From contig JAMYHL010000112.1 of the NCBI GenBank assembly GCA_025531455.1, positions 32,195-96,194 on the forward strand: a DNA stretch of 64,000 nucleotides. The letters are read 5' to 3'. How positions within the stretch are numbered: position 1 is the stretch's first letter; every line of letters starts with the position of its first letter. The translations under genes were made by a program, and so were the position numbers. The notes under the pieces were generated by a model. It saw nothing but the letters and a program-made list of their open reading frames with translations, did no database searches and was not told the origin of the DNA. Positions 10,902 through 21,875 of the stretch are shown piece by piece. The stretch comes from Apiotrichum sp. Y4204 (lineage: Eukaryota; Basidiomycota; Tremellomycetes; Trichosporonales; Trichosporonaceae).

Positions 10902-11796
10902 GGTGGCGAGAGGACTGACGATTGGTGCAGAAAGAACTTGTGGAGGAGGATTTGGAAGTTGTACAAGTGGAAGTTGCACGAGTGGCAGCAAGTTGAGTGG
11001 CGAATATGGGTCTGGTTGGGGTGGTAGTCGGAGTCGTTGTTCTATTGACAGGCACTGAAACGATTAGCGGAACTAAATATGATCTGGAATGAGAACTGGC
11101 AACCACAATTCCGCGAGGATCAGCAAGATTAGCGGCATGATCTGACCCATCGGCGCTAAATGGTGGAGCCCCACACAGCGAGCTGTGGGGTGATCCATGC
11201 AAGAGACGAAGCGTTACGGGTTGTTTAGAACAAGGACCCCCCCTCATGTCCCTTCTTTCTGTTCCCTGTTGTACTCTCCTCGTCGTTCTCATTCTCCAAC
11301 ACGATCCTTATTCTTCATTCTCCGTGATCCGTGACGCATCACCTTGCTCACGCTCACTAGGTCCTCCGCTGCTACCTGTACAGGCCCTGTACCGGCTGTA
11401 CGTCGGCCTAGAGCCTGTTAGCTGACCTTTCCGATCACACCGCACTATTCTCCTTGTTGCGGTCACTGTTGCAGCTCGCAGAGCTGCAAAGTAACACCAA
11501 CGCCACACAAGGTATGTATGTACTGTACGCAACACACAGGTAACGCTTCACACACCACACACCACACATCTCACGTCCGATGCTCGTAACCCTGGAGGCC
11601 TGGCAGCGCCCATAAAAACCTCAAATCTTGTCAACAGTCTCTGTCTGGAACATGTAACACATGAACACACGAACGCTGATCATTGTCACTGACTGACTCG
11701 ACTTTCTTTTTTTCTCTTTTTCTTTTCCTTCATCAAACTGTTTGTGCTCTAATTTTTCATTTTTAATCTCGCGATTCTCACCTCCGTCCACAGTAC
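10902..11796. other. Divergent intergenic region G-patch / Ser-rich gene
   Basis: Contains a pyrimidine-rich tract at about 11700-11740 upstream of the plus-strand gene, and CACACCAC-type simple repeats around 11550-11570. No further gene seen. Confidence 0.45.
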
Positions 11797-12789
11797 ATGT
11801 CTTCTCCTCAACACTTTACACATCACCGCGTTCACACTTCGCCGATCAAGACCATCAAGATGGGCGTCGTCCTGTCTCTCCCATGCTTCCTGCGCCGGCG
11901 GCGGCATTGCGCCACTTCTCACCCACCGCGCAACGTTGCCACTGTCGCCACCGTCAAAATCTCGCATCCGCGTCCCCTCGGCTCTGGGCTTGGGACCTCG
12001 GTCCACGGTGGAGGAGGAAGTGGGATGAGTGCCGTTGGTGGCGGGTCCGGGCGCAGCATCAGGTCGACTATTCGGTACGGTGACCGTGCGACGATACGGG
12101 GAATCGAGCGCAGTCGTTCAGCTAGCGGAATCACTGGGGCCAGTCTCTTTGAAGAGGGCGGAACAACGGCGGCGAGCAGCCCTGGGAAAGCGTATCTCGA
12201 CATACTTCCCGAGTCGGACGCCGAGGAAACGCAAGAAACACACGAATCGTTTGGCAGCGGGATCAAGATGTCACCCATTGTCATCCGGGCCCGAGCTGGA
12301 TCATCCTCATCAGGTCCAGGTGCGGCCGCGACGGCGTCGTCTTGCGGCGCACAACTTCGTCGCAGTCAATTGCCGGCGTCACCGCCGAGGGCCTTTGCCT
12401 CAATTTCAGGAGAGTCCCTGTCCCGGAGAGATGGGACTTCCGCCTCGACCACGCGCCGCACGGTCCCAAAACGTACAGACTTACACCAACACGCCTTCCA
12501 AAGCCTCCGCGATCAAAGCTTCGTCTCTCACTCGCGGCCCATGTCTTATCCGTATGACACGGAAATGTTTCGGAGCGACAGCACGCGCACCTTTCCCGAC
12601 ACGCACAAGGATGCGAGCGGCGATCCAGGGTGGGGTTCTGACTACTGGTCGTTGTCCCCCGACCGCCGACGGAAACTGCGCAAGATTAAGCGTGTCGACA
12701 ATGGCTGGGACTACATACGCCCAACGGACCTCGACGGGTGGCGGGACGGGCTCGGGCGGAATGGCAGACGGACAAGCTTTGCCGAGTGA
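11797..12789 (+). CDS. Ser/Arg-rich disordered protein with membrane-anchor-like N terminus
   Basis: Uninterrupted frame of 330 codons with no recognised domain. Two starts are possible: ATG at 11797, or ATG at 11860 in AAGATGG context. The second gives MGVVLSLPCFLRRRR: Gly2 and Ser6 fit the myristoylation consensus, Cys9 is a possible palmitoylation site, and a basic patch follows, as in peripheral plasma-membrane proteins. The sequence just before 11797 (CCACAG) also resembles a splice acceptor, so a 5' exon is not excluded. The remainder is Gly/Ser-rich, with an acidic segment (about residues 135-150) and a better-conserved-looking C terminus. That C terminus contains GWGSDYWSLSPDRRRKLRKIKRVDNGW, given here only as a landmark near residues 280-305. 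Function unknown. Confidence 0.6.
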   Translation: MSSPQHFTHHRVHTSPIKTIKMGVVLSLPCFLRRRRHCATSHPPRNVATVATVKISHPRPLGSGLGTSVHGGGGSGMSAVGGGSGRSIRSTIRYGDRATIRGIERSRSASGITGASLFEEGGTTAASSPGKAYLDILPESDAEETQETHESFGSGIKMSPIVIRARAGSSSSGPGAAATASSCGAQLRRSQLPASPPRAFASISGESLSRRDGTSASTTRRTVPKRTDLHQHAFQSLRDQSFVSHSRPMSYPYDTEMFRSDSTRTFPDTHKDASGDPGWGSDYWSLSPDRRRKLRKIKRVDNGWDYIRPTDLDGWRDGLGRNGRRTSFAE

Positions 12790-13852
12790 CGGCGAAGGAT
12801 CCTCATTCATTTCGAAACGGAGAGCATTCGTCGGTCAGCTTCAATCATGCCGACCCTTGTGGGCGTTCGGTGAGACTTCCGGTACACTGCGGATAAAAAC
12901 CTGTTGCGGCTCCATGATTTCTGCCTTCCTCGCACAGCACTCATGACCGCTAGCCACTGTCTCCTGTACACCGTGACCATGTGAACCGCCAATTGCTGCC
13001 ATCTCCCACCTCGCCCCATTGCAACCATCGACACTCCCTGGACATCCCGGTTCTTGTCACGAGTTGACAAACGATACAACAGAACGATTCCATCTACATC
13101 CCAATCACACGATACACACCACGCCACCATGACAACACTCGGTTCTCGCTGCGTCTCGCGAATGCAAATAACTGTTCGCCTCCCCACCCCGTTCCACGAC
13201 CCATGGCGCAAAGCTGGAACCCTCCCTCAGCACATCGCCGAGATGACCATAACCAGAAGTAAAGTCCTCTCGCTCGTCGACACTCCTTGTTTGCCATGCA
13301 GCCCCCCATGGGCCGCCCGCCCCACGGCAACGATCACATACGATCGTACATCCATCCTTCTCACCTTCCACTGGGATCTGGTGTTCAGGAGCAGCCTCAC
13401 CCCCACAGATTTGCCCTTGCGTTGGGGCTTTCGTCGGCTTGCACCCCGTTTCACTACCCCTCTTCTTGTCACCCACCTTCACGCGCCCCGCGCTATATGA
13501 CCGCAGTGTCCCTACATCCCCACACACCACCGCGTTACGGCCGTACTCCCATGTATATACGCCACACTTATCACGGCCTCTGAGGGTCGCGGTAACGGCA
13601 GCTTACTCTGCCGGCTGACCAACATCACACGAGCACTGCCTGTCATTCTCTGTTCATTCTTGTTAGCCACCTGTGTTGTATGTCTCCCGATGCATAATTC
13701 GCGGGGTTAGAGTGTCTTATCAGTGGCTTGTTACGCGGCTTATCAGTGGAAATGCAACCTGCTTGAAACTTGACAATGGAGCTGCTGAACTCATACATCC
13801 CAGATACCCAAGCTGAGGCCATGTTCCCAAGCTAATATTTTCCACGAACCAT
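12790..13852. other. Convergent intergenic region
   Basis: Lies between the 3' ends of the Ser-rich gene and uricase. Two direct copies of CTTATCAGTGG occur about 22 bp apart near 13717-13750; these contain GATA-factor-type cores (TTATC). No supported gene. Confidence 0.4.
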
Positions 13853-15191
13853 TTAGAGCTTGCTGCGGTTGCGAGAGATGGTGCCCTCGATGAGGCCCGA
13901 AGGGTCGGGGGCGGGGTAGAAGACCTCGGCGCCGCCCTCGTAGCCGAGGCCGTTCTCCTGTCCGAACGCGGTCATGTTGACGGGGATGTAGTGCTTGTTG
14001 GGGAGCGAGTACGAGATGTCCTTGACAACGGGGCAGTCGGTGAGGACGCGCTGGCCGGTCTTGTAGAGGGTGGCCTGGACGGAGGCGCTCTCGTCGGTGG
14101 CGAAGACCTCGAGGGTGGCGGTGCGGACCTTGCGGGAGACACCGTTGAGGTCGAGGCGCTGGGCAATCTGGCCGACAGTGTTCATCGACAGGTGCATGGG
14201 GATGGGGACCGAGTAGATGGCGGTGACCGAGGTGGAGAAGATGCGGTCACCGACCTCGGCGAGGGTGGTGAGCTCGTCGCGCCAGAACTTGTCAAACGAC
14301 GAGCCCGAGGTCTTGAGGACAAGAAGGTCCTTGATACCGCACTTGAGGTCGGCGGTGAGCTTGTCCTTGCCGTTCGAGCCGTCCACAACGAGCGAGACGG
14401 TCTGCTTCTCCTCGCCATCGCGGGTGAACGACCACTTGTGGGGCTCGCCGTCGACGGGGATGCGGCTCCACTTGTGGGTGGTCAGGTCAATGTACGCGCG
14501 CGAAATGTGGTCGTAGCGAGTGACAAAGTGGGTGCCGAGGTGGAGGGCGAACGCTCCGGGGTCGAGGACGTAGGGCGAGGTCTTGGCAAAGTAGTTGACA
14601 GTGTTCTTGACTGAGAGATGTTAGTACCCGTCCATTTCATGTCTGCGGCTTTCTGCCGCGGCAGCTTACCAGTGTCGGTGGGGACGACGACGGTGTTGTC
14701 GGCCTGGGTGTACGAGGTGGCGATGCGGCCGTCAAGGAGGGCTGGCTGTCAGTTATGCTCTCAATATCCAACTGGAATGGGGAGATCCGCGGGGACGGTG
14801 CGGTGTCGACATGGTTCATGGCGTGTGATTGCCCACCAGCTATCAGATCACGGGGCTCGATGGCACATATTGCTTAGATAAAACTAGGCGCACCGCGGCT
14901 AACGTTGCCGTGCCCACCGTTTGCCCCAGTGTCCCAACTCCCAGACGGACGGAATACTCACCACGGACGGTGTACTCGATGATGTGGTGCACGGGCTGGC
15001 CGTTGCGGGTCTCGCGGACGACGCGGGCGAAGCGGACAAGGTCCTTTCCTGCCTGTCAGCGCTGATCGAGAGAGGGAGAGAGTGAGAGTCCAGAGGAGAG
15101 ACGCGAAGACACCTCCACAGACTCTGAGATCCAGAGACCCAGGAAGTTACTCACCGTAGCGGTGCGAGGAGATGAAGCCGGGCTCAGACAT
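13853..15191 (-). CDS. URO1: Uricase (urate oxidase), peroxisomal
   Basis: Oxidises urate to 5-hydroxyisourate with O2, giving H2O2; a step of purine catabolism. The first exon encodes MSEPGFISSHRYG. Following exons give KDLVRFARVVRETRNGQ, then VKNTVNYFAK. The large last exon (end near 14610) holds KTSGSSFDKFWRDE and GDRIFSTSV, then NKHYIPVNMTAFGQENG and EVFYPAPDPSGLIEGT, all typical uricase blocks. The protein ends SKL, a type-1 peroxisomal targeting signal that separates the H2O2 it makes from the cytosol. Internal introns lie near 14611-14668, 14742-14960 and 15045-15155. A TATA-like element lies about 120 bp upstream. In Cryptococcus-type fungi this gene is under nitrogen-source (GATA factor) control; that control is inferred here, not shown. 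Confidence 0.93.
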
Positions 15192-15308
15192 TGTGATTGT
15201 GGTTGAGGAGTTGGTTGGGAAGGGCGAAGAGGACCTTTTGCGCGCTGGGTTGGGAGTGCTAAGAGCAGATGAGAGCTGATGGAGACCAAGAAGTCGGAGA
15301 GCACTCGC

Positions 15309-15314
15309 TATATA
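15309..15314 (-). promoter_or_regulatory. Candidate TATA box of uricase
   Basis: TATATA within CCATATATAGCG on the minus strand, about 120 bp upstream of the uricase start codon. The spacing is plausible for a fungal TATA element. Confidence 0.45.
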
Positions 15315-15781
15315 TGGCCCGGATGGAGGTGGGCTGCTCGACGAGCTAGTGCCGAGGCCCCGCGCCGGAGTGTGTGCCGCACATGCCGGCGACCAGGCGG
15401 TGGGACCGGTGGGAAACCATCTGCCGCTGCGCGCTGCCCGCCGCCAGATCACGAGCTCGCTGACCAGCACGCGCAACCACACTGTGCTCAACCGCTCAAG
15501 CTTGCCCAGATTGCCCAGATTGCCCCGGGTTGCTCAGGTGGACAACAATAGACGGCCCTTCCGAGGTCATCGGCGACCATGATATGGTTATTCCACCAAT
15601 CATCAGCCTGCGATTCACCGATATGCCGATCTGCCGGACCGGAGATGTGAGATATGTGGGCAAAAGCGGGTATCCAGCACCCAAAAGTTGCAGGTTGTTG
15701 TCGCACGTATCAGCACCGACCCCTCCAACACTCTATCCGAAAAGATGCATTGTATGTACTCTGTATGCATGTATCACGATG

Positions 15782-15822
15782 GAGACGATATGTCATTATC
15801 AGAGACGATATGTCATTTATCA
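15782..15822. repeat. Two direct copies, period 20 bp
   Basis: GAGACGATATGTCATTATCA starts at 15782 and recurs at 15802 with one inserted T. It shares the TATGTCATT core with the larger array at 16055-16207. Confidence 0.75.
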
Positions 15823-16054
15823 AGAGCGCTAAGGCGCGTGCGCCATTGTAAGCGGTCTTGTTATTGTTCGCTTGAATCCGATACGAGCGGCGAATACACT
15901 GCTTGAACGGTACAATGGGTGCCAATGGGTGCCTTGTCGTTCTGCTTGTCAGCAAACACCGATACGTCCATTATCGGGGCCCATACGGGGATGCGGCCAC
16001 TACTGTTGGCGGTGTACACCGTTCCGATCAACTCGCACAACGTCAAATCTCAGC

Positions 16055-16207
16055 TCTATGTCATTCGAGCCAGCTAGCTCTATGTCATTTGGGCCAGTTC
16101 TATGTCATTTGGGCCAGCTCTATGTCATTTGAGCCAGCTCTATGTCATTTGAGCCAGTTCTATGTCATTCGCGCCCAAGTCTATGTCATTTGCGAGAATG
16201 ACATAGA
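16055..16207. repeat. 20-bp-period tandem array with terminal inverted copy
   Basis: The core TCTATGTCATT starts at 16055, 16079, 16099, 16119, 16139, 16159 and 16180, and most units end in GGGCCAG or GAGCCAG. The array closes with the reverse complement AATGACATAGA at 16197-16207, so its last unit forms an 11-bp stem with a 6-nt loop. It lies between the divergent uricase and 3-hydroxyacyl-CoA dehydrogenase genes. The period is not a multiple of three, so it is not coding. Confidence 0.9.
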
Positions 16208-16582
16208 GCTGATAGATATCGTTATATTGCCTTATCGCCAGACATCCATCGCGAAGCAGCGTCGTCGCAGATCTCTTCCAGACCCTCTCTAGCGCGCTTC
16301 TTCTCCACGAATTTGTATTCCCTGTCATGTTGTGGGGCCGACAAGGAGCCCCGGGCCCGCCGAGCGCGCCGAGATGCATCCCACTTTTCTTTTGTTCTCG
16401 TTGTGGGTGATCAGCATCAATTGATCAACGACCGCCGACGTGCAACTTGCCGACGCGCTCCCACCTGATCCAACTTGCTCCGCTGCACTCCGCTACTTTT
16501 CAGCTGATATCCTGCCCGGCCAGTTGATGGATATAGCGCATCTAACAAGTCCGGTTTGACGTCCATCCGCATATCCGCAACA

Positions 16583-16810
16583 ATGGAGGAAGTAGTAACT
16601 CAAATCAGACAGAACCTCCTGCCACTACCCAACTTGGTGCGCTCACTCCATGCAGTTTCAACTCGCACCTCAGCATCATCATGCATCAAATCATCCTCGG
16701 TGGCAAAGGCCGCAGACCTCCAACTCTTCTATGGTTTATCTCCATGTGCGCCTATTATCCCCTGTTCTATGCTCACTGCAAACCTCCCAGTCACGCCTAA
16801 AGTAACGTAA
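16583..16810 (+). CDS. Possible small ORF or first exon, unknown
   Basis: ATG in CAACAATGG context opens a 75-codon frame (MEEVVTQIRQNLLPLPNL...). It contains internal candidate splice sites (a GTGCGC donor and CAG acceptors), so it could be the 5' part of a spliced gene or chance sequence. No family recognised. Only the start context and the helical, protein-like N terminus support it. Confidence 0.22.
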   Translation: MEEVVTQIRQNLLPLPNLVRSLHAVSTRTSASSCIKSSSVAKAADLQLFYGLSPCAPIIPCSMLTANLPVTPKVT

Positions 16811-17101
16811 GTCACCTGTAGGCATGCCGCGTACTTGCGGCTTGTTTCGGCTTTGTGATTGGCGTCCCTTGCCGAGATGACGCCCCCTATTCCCCGGATC
16901 CCGGCTACGAGATGGCGAGATACTCCCGGACATCTCGCCTACTCCACAGGGCGCCTCTCCGCGCTTCACTTCGGACCTCGCAACGAGCCGAGGGCGACGT
17001 ACCCGCACCAGCGCACCGCGTACCGCGTTCATCCGCATCTCGTGGTTGTCACTTCTCTCTTTTCTCTCTCTGTCCTCCACCAAAAGCCCATTCTGACCAC
17101 C

Positions 17102-18333
17102 ATGCTTCCCGCCCTTGCCCGTACTTCGCTCCGTGCCCCGCGCGGCCTCGCCGCCCGCGCGCTCTCGACCTCGGCGGTCAGCAGCGACATCAACCGCGTC
17201 ACCGTCTTCGGCGCCGGTCTCATGGGCGCCGGCATTGCCCAGGTCTCCGCCCAGGCCGACCTCAAGGTCACCGTCTGCGACGTCACTGACCAGGCTCTCC
17301 AGTGAGTGGTGGAATGGGAGCTGTGTAGAACGACGAAGCGCTTGGTTGGCTGTTGCAGTGACTGACTTGCAGGAACGGTCTCAACATTATCACCAAGTCG
17401 GTTGGACGTGTCGCCAAGAAGGCTCAGCCCGATGACATTGAGGGCTACACCAAGAAGGTCCTCGCCAACATTGAGTTCACTACCGACACGTGAGTGCACT
17501 GAGTGTTGAGACCGTGCGCTAACAATGTAGCGAGAAGGCTGTCGCCGACACCGACCTCGTCATGGAGGCCATTATCGAGAACATGAAGATCAAGCGCGAG
17601 CTCTTCGGCTTCCTTGACAAGAAGGCCAAGTGAGTGTTACTGTGATTCGACCACGGAGCTGCACATACTGATCGCAGGCCCGACACCATCTTCACCTCGA
17701 ACACCTCGTCGCTCGAGATCACCGAGATCGCCGAGGCGTGCTCGGAGGACCGCCAGACCAAGTTCGGTGGTCTCCACTTTTTCAACCCTGTCCCGGCCAT
17801 GAAGCTCGTCGAGGTCATCCGCACCAAGAAGACCTCGGACGCCGTCTACCAGAGCCTCTTCGACGTCACCAGGCGCATGAAGAAGGTCCCGGTCGCGTGC
17901 AAGGACACCCCCGGATTCATCGTCAACCGTCTCCTCGTCCCCTACATGCTCGAGGCGGCCCGCATGGTCGAGCGTGGCGAGGCCACTCCCGAGGACATTG
18001 ACACTGCCATGAAGCTCGGTGCCGGTTACCGTGAGTGGAAGCGAGCTCCTTGCAGCGCCATTTAGAGTATCTGCTGACAGCCACAGCCATGGGCGTACGT
18101 ATTGCGGACTAACTGAACCTTTTCACTCCACTGACACACAGCCCTTCGAGCTCCTCGACTTTGTCGGCCTCGACACCTGCCAGTTCATCGCCGAGGGCTG
18201 GGTCGAGAAGGCCAAGGACGGCCTCATCCCGCACGACCTCGTCGTTCCCCCCCAGAACATTGTCGACCTCGTCAAGGAGGGCAAGCGCGGCCGCAAGTCG
18301 GGCGCCGGCTTCTACGACTACACGAAGAAGTAA
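17102..18333 (+). CDS. 3-hydroxyacyl-/3-hydroxybutyryl-CoA dehydrogenase, mitochondrial
   Basis: NAD-dependent oxidation of L-3-hydroxyacyl-CoA in beta-oxidation. Six exons: 17102-17301, 17373-17489, 17531-17629, 17678-18030, 18087-18094 and 18143-18333. All have GT-AG borders, and exon 5 is only 8 nt. The N terminus [20 protein letters not shown] is a basic, Ser/Ala-rich presequence without acids. The NAD-binding Rossmann motif is [13 protein letters not shown]. The catalytic His lies in [15 protein letters not shown], and the C-terminal domain has [12 protein letters not shown] and [14 protein letters not shown]. The end GFYDYTKK is the usual family C terminus. The microexon supplies the Pro-Met-Gly of the GYPMGPFEL motif, which confirms the splice model. 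Confidence 0.93.
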
Positions 18334-19599
18334 ACGCCCAGCGCGTGCCGGCGCGTCCAGCCCATGGCGTACGCCCATGGTCTAGTCGTCGTACAGGGGG
18401 TGGGGCGGCAAAGCGAATCATCCATGCGTCGCATGCCAAGCCCAGGCCGCACCGAGTAACACTCGGTGCGGGCGAATTAAAACACGGCGCACATCAGTGC
18501 CGGTAGAAATGCATATCATCCTGACAACGGGGCAGACACGAACGGGCCAGGCCTGTGTTGTGCGCTGCAATCTGCAGAGTGGGGGCGGGGCCAACCAGGG
18601 AGGAATAAGGGCGCCGCCGCCATTGCGGAGTCGCCGAGCTCCATCCGCGGGTGGGAGCGGGGCTGGCATTTGTGGAGGCGCGGAGAGGGGACCTGTGGGA
18701 CTGGGCAATGGTAATGATAGCATCAGGGCATCCGGTATGAGGGCTTCTGCAATCTGGATGCCACGCAATGCTTATGTGACTCTCACGCGTCTGGCACGTG
18801 AGTCTTCTTCAATTTCAGTCGACCCGCTGAAGGGCCGAGTCTATTGCGCTCAGTACTTGCCACGGGCATGCGCCTGCCGGCGCGGGCCAAGCAACGGGCC
18901 GAGTGCGCCGAGTGAGGACTTTCGCGGTCCATTCCCGCGGGCCAGCAAAAACGAGACGCTGCCGCGTCTCCCACTATACATCGTAAGGGAGTCGAACCCC
19001 TGCCGCGTCGATGGCAACGACGCATGATACCGTTTCACCAACGATGTATTGATGATTTACAAACGAAAGTATTCGGGGGGTGGGGAAAAATGTTTTGCTT
19101 CGGCACCCAATTTCGATAGCCAAGACGCTGGAACCATCGGTGGATCGGTGGCCGGTGGGCGTCTGCTCAATTGCTCGATCGATGGGATGAGGAGGAGTGA
19201 TCGGAGCTGACGAGGCGCAACTGGGAGAAGTGGGATGAGATGGGAATGGATGGTGCGATATTGGGTGCCTAGGGATGACTGGACCCACCAGGGCCCGGCC
19301 AGGCCAGCAAGATCGTCGTGCGGCGTACCTGGGTGTGTGGTCTCGGGAGAGTCGACTGTTGTTTCGTCAGTTTCCACCTGGCATGCCTGGCAGTTGGACT
19401 TTTTCGAGAACAACCACGTCTTGTCTTTTTTTTTTTTTGCATTTCGTTTCCCACTTTGCCTTCTCAATTCTCAATCTCTCTGTATTCCATTCTTCCGCCT
19501 TCCTTTCACATCCTTTCACTCTCCTTGCCCCTCCCGGTCGGCATCGCCGTCGAGTCCCCCATCCCTAGCTCCGCAACTCCCTCGCGTCTCCCTGCCGCC
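18334..19599. other. Intergenic with tRNA-Gly
   Basis: Holds the minus-strand tRNA-Gly and, on the right, the leader of the PP5 gene: a run of ten or more T near 19428 and a long C/T-rich tract at 19440-19560. The plus-strand frame at 18497-19027 runs through the tRNA and is not supported as a gene. Confidence 0.5.
18977..19048 (-). tRNA. tRNA-Gly (GCC), intronless
   Basis: A 72-nt cloverleaf on the minus strand. The 7-bp acceptor stem is TACATCG with CGATGTA. The anticodon stem is CGTCG/CGACG with the 7-nt loop TTGCCAT, giving anticodon GCC. The T-arm is AGGGG-TTCGACT-CCCTT. No intron. Confidence 0.93.
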
Positions 19600-21875
19600 A
19601 TGACCACCGACGCAGAGCTGCGCGACGCGCTCAAGAACGCGGGTGCCGGCGCTTCAGCCTCGCCGTCGAGCTCGAGCTCGACTGCCCCCTCCACCGGGCT
19701 CAGCGACGATATCACGCCGTTTCCCTCCCCCATGCTCTCGGCACGGTCACTCGCGGATCTCTCTCGTGAGTGCAGCCCGCTATACTTGGCACTGCCATGA
19801 GTACTTTTGGCTACACAGCAACATTCAGTGTCTCGTACACTTTGCCTTCTCTGTCGTGACCTCTCTCACACTTCTCAGTGTCCTCGGATGGCGAACTCGA
19901 CTCTGAACTTGACGACGACCGCGTAATCACCGACGAAGACCGGGCCAAGGCGGCCGAGCTCAAGGCCAAGGCGAACAAGGCGTTTGCCGCAAAGGACTTT
20001 ACCCTCTCCATCGAGCTGTACACAGAAGCTATCGCGGCCAATCCCAAGGACGCGACGTTTTGGAACAACCGTGCAATGTCCAAAGCCAAGATGGAAGAGT
20101 ACGGCGGTGCCATCTACGACGCCTCCAAGGCCATCCAGATCAACCCCGACTATGCCAAAGCCTACTACCGTCGCGGTGTGAGCTCGCTCGCTGTCCTGCG
20201 CCCAAAGGATGCCATCCCGGACTTTAAGAAGGCACTCGAGATCGAGCCGTCGAACAGGTCTATTCGTGAACAGCTCACCGCTACCATCAAGCTCGTCCGG
20301 AGGATAGAGTTTGAGAAGGTGAGTGGTCGTGTGACTGTGAAGCAGGCCGACGTGGACTCGCTCTTGTGGTGTTGCGGACCACCGTTGCAGTGATAGGGGT
20401 CACGAAACGCCACCCCGAGCCACCACGGCTTGGGTGTCAACCGTTGACTCCGAAATGCTGTGGCGTCGTGATCCATCGATACCCCCGTGCTGACACTCAG
20501 GCCATCGCCGTTGGTGAGACTGAGAGTGCTTCGCAGCGGTGTCTTTCGGCCATCGCCCAGGGGGCATGTGCCTTGGACCGCACTGATGTGCCCCTGCCCA
20601 TCATCCCTGACGATCCCGCCGCGCGCTACACGCCCACGAAGGAGTTTGTCGAGGCCATGATTGAGAGCTTTAAGACTGGGGGCAAGATGCCGAAGCGTGT
20701 GGTGTGGGAGATCGTTCTCGGCGTCCTTGACATTGTGAACAAGGAGTCGTCCCTCGTCGAGGTCACCGTCCCGGAAGGCGTCACCTGCGACATCGTCGGC
20801 GACACCCACGGCCAGTTCTACGACCTGTGCAACCTCTTCACCATCATCCAGCCCCCCTCGGAGTCCCACATGATCGTGTTCAACGGCGACTTTGTGGACC
20901 GCGGCTCGTGGTCGGTCGAGGTCGTTCTCACACTGTTCGCATACAAATGGCTCTACCCGGAGCGTGTCTTCCTCAACCGCGGCAACCACGAGACAAATGA
21001 CATGAACAAGGTCTACGGCTTCGAGGGCGAGTGCAAGGCGAAGCACGGCGAGACAACGTACAAGCTCTTCGCCGACGTTTTCACCGCCCGTGAGTACCTG
21101 TCCGATGAGGGTATCTTCTTGCTGACCCCTAGTACCCCTCGCCACCCTTCTCACTGCATCGCAGCCGCCCTCGAACCTCAAGTCGGAGGGTTCGCGGCCG
21201 GCAATCCTCGGTCCCGATGGACACAAGCGTTACTTTGTAGTCCATGGTGGTCCCCCCGTCAGCAAGGACGGCGTGCTGCTTGAGGAGATCAAGAGCATTG
21301 ACCGCTACGGCCGCCAGCCGGGCCAGGAGGGTCTGATGTGCGAGTTGCTGTGGACCGACCCGCAGGAGGAGAATGGGCGTGGGCCGTCGAAGCGTGTAAG
21401 TGATGCGGTCATCGGCCACTGTGGAGTTCGGCTGACATGCAGGGTGTTGGACTTGGCTTTGGGCCTGACGTTACGCGACGCTGGTGCGAGCTCAACAAGA
21501 TCACCGCCGTGATCCGGTCGCACGAGGTCAGGCAGGACGGATACGCCATCGAGCACGATGGGCTGTGCATCACAACATTCAGCTGTCCTAACTACTGCGA
21601 TTCCACAGGCAACCAGGTGAGTGATGAGTGATTGGAGAAATTGTGCAAGCGGAAGCCACCTGTGCAACCGGGGTCCCAAATGGAACAGCCTGCCGGAAGT
21701 CTTATTATACAACTGGCTTTCTCGAGCTCTGAACCGATCTCGTAACGACACTAACGCACAGGCCGCGTTCATCAAGATGCAGGCGGACGGCCAGCTGTCC
21801 TACCACCAGTTCAAAGCCGTTCCTCACCCGGACATCAAGCCGATGGCGTACAGCTCGGGCTTTGGCTTCCTCTAA
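19600..21875 (+). CDS. PPT1: Serine/threonine protein phosphatase PP5 with TPR domain
   Basis: Hsp90-associated phosphatase. After an 80-90-residue Ser-rich and acidic N-terminal extension come three TPR units (about residues 98-210), including NKAFAAKDFTLSIELYTEAI and DYAKAYYRRGVSSLAV, which bind the Hsp90 C terminus. The PPP catalytic core has all metal-site motifs: GDTHGQ, GDFVDRG, GNHE, RSHE and VVHGG. It ends with SSGFGFL. At least six exons. Introns include one near 19767-19878, one of about 180 nt (20319-20499), and shorter ones near 21091-21133, 21395-21441 and 21616-21761. The start ATG at 19600 follows GCCGCC. In the family, TPR binding relieves auto-inhibition of the catalytic domain by the TPR region. 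Confidence 0.95.

Larger units (their letters stand above)
15192..17101. other. Long divergent intergenic region uricase / HADH
   Basis: About 1.9 kb containing the uricase promoter, the two 20-bp repeat groups, a possible small frame at 16583-16810, and a pyrimidine-rich leader (about 17045-17080) just before the HADH start. No other gene seen. Confidence 0.5.

Noticed and set aside
13054..13500. 148-codon plus-strand frame between the Ser-rich gene and uricase
   Set aside because: The opening codon is not a convincing ATG start, the composition is random and there are no motifs.
13717..13750. Paired CTTATCAGTGG as GATA-factor sites for uricase
   Set aside because: They contain the core, but they lie downstream of the uricase 3' end rather than in its promoter, so I do not claim regulation.
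15903..16292. 129-codon frame spanning the 20-bp repeat array
   Set aside because: The repeat period is not a multiple of three, so the peptide changes frame from unit to unit. The openness is incidental.
18497..19027. 176-codon plus-strand frame
   Set aside because: It runs into the tRNA-Gly gene on the other strand and has no conserved sequence.
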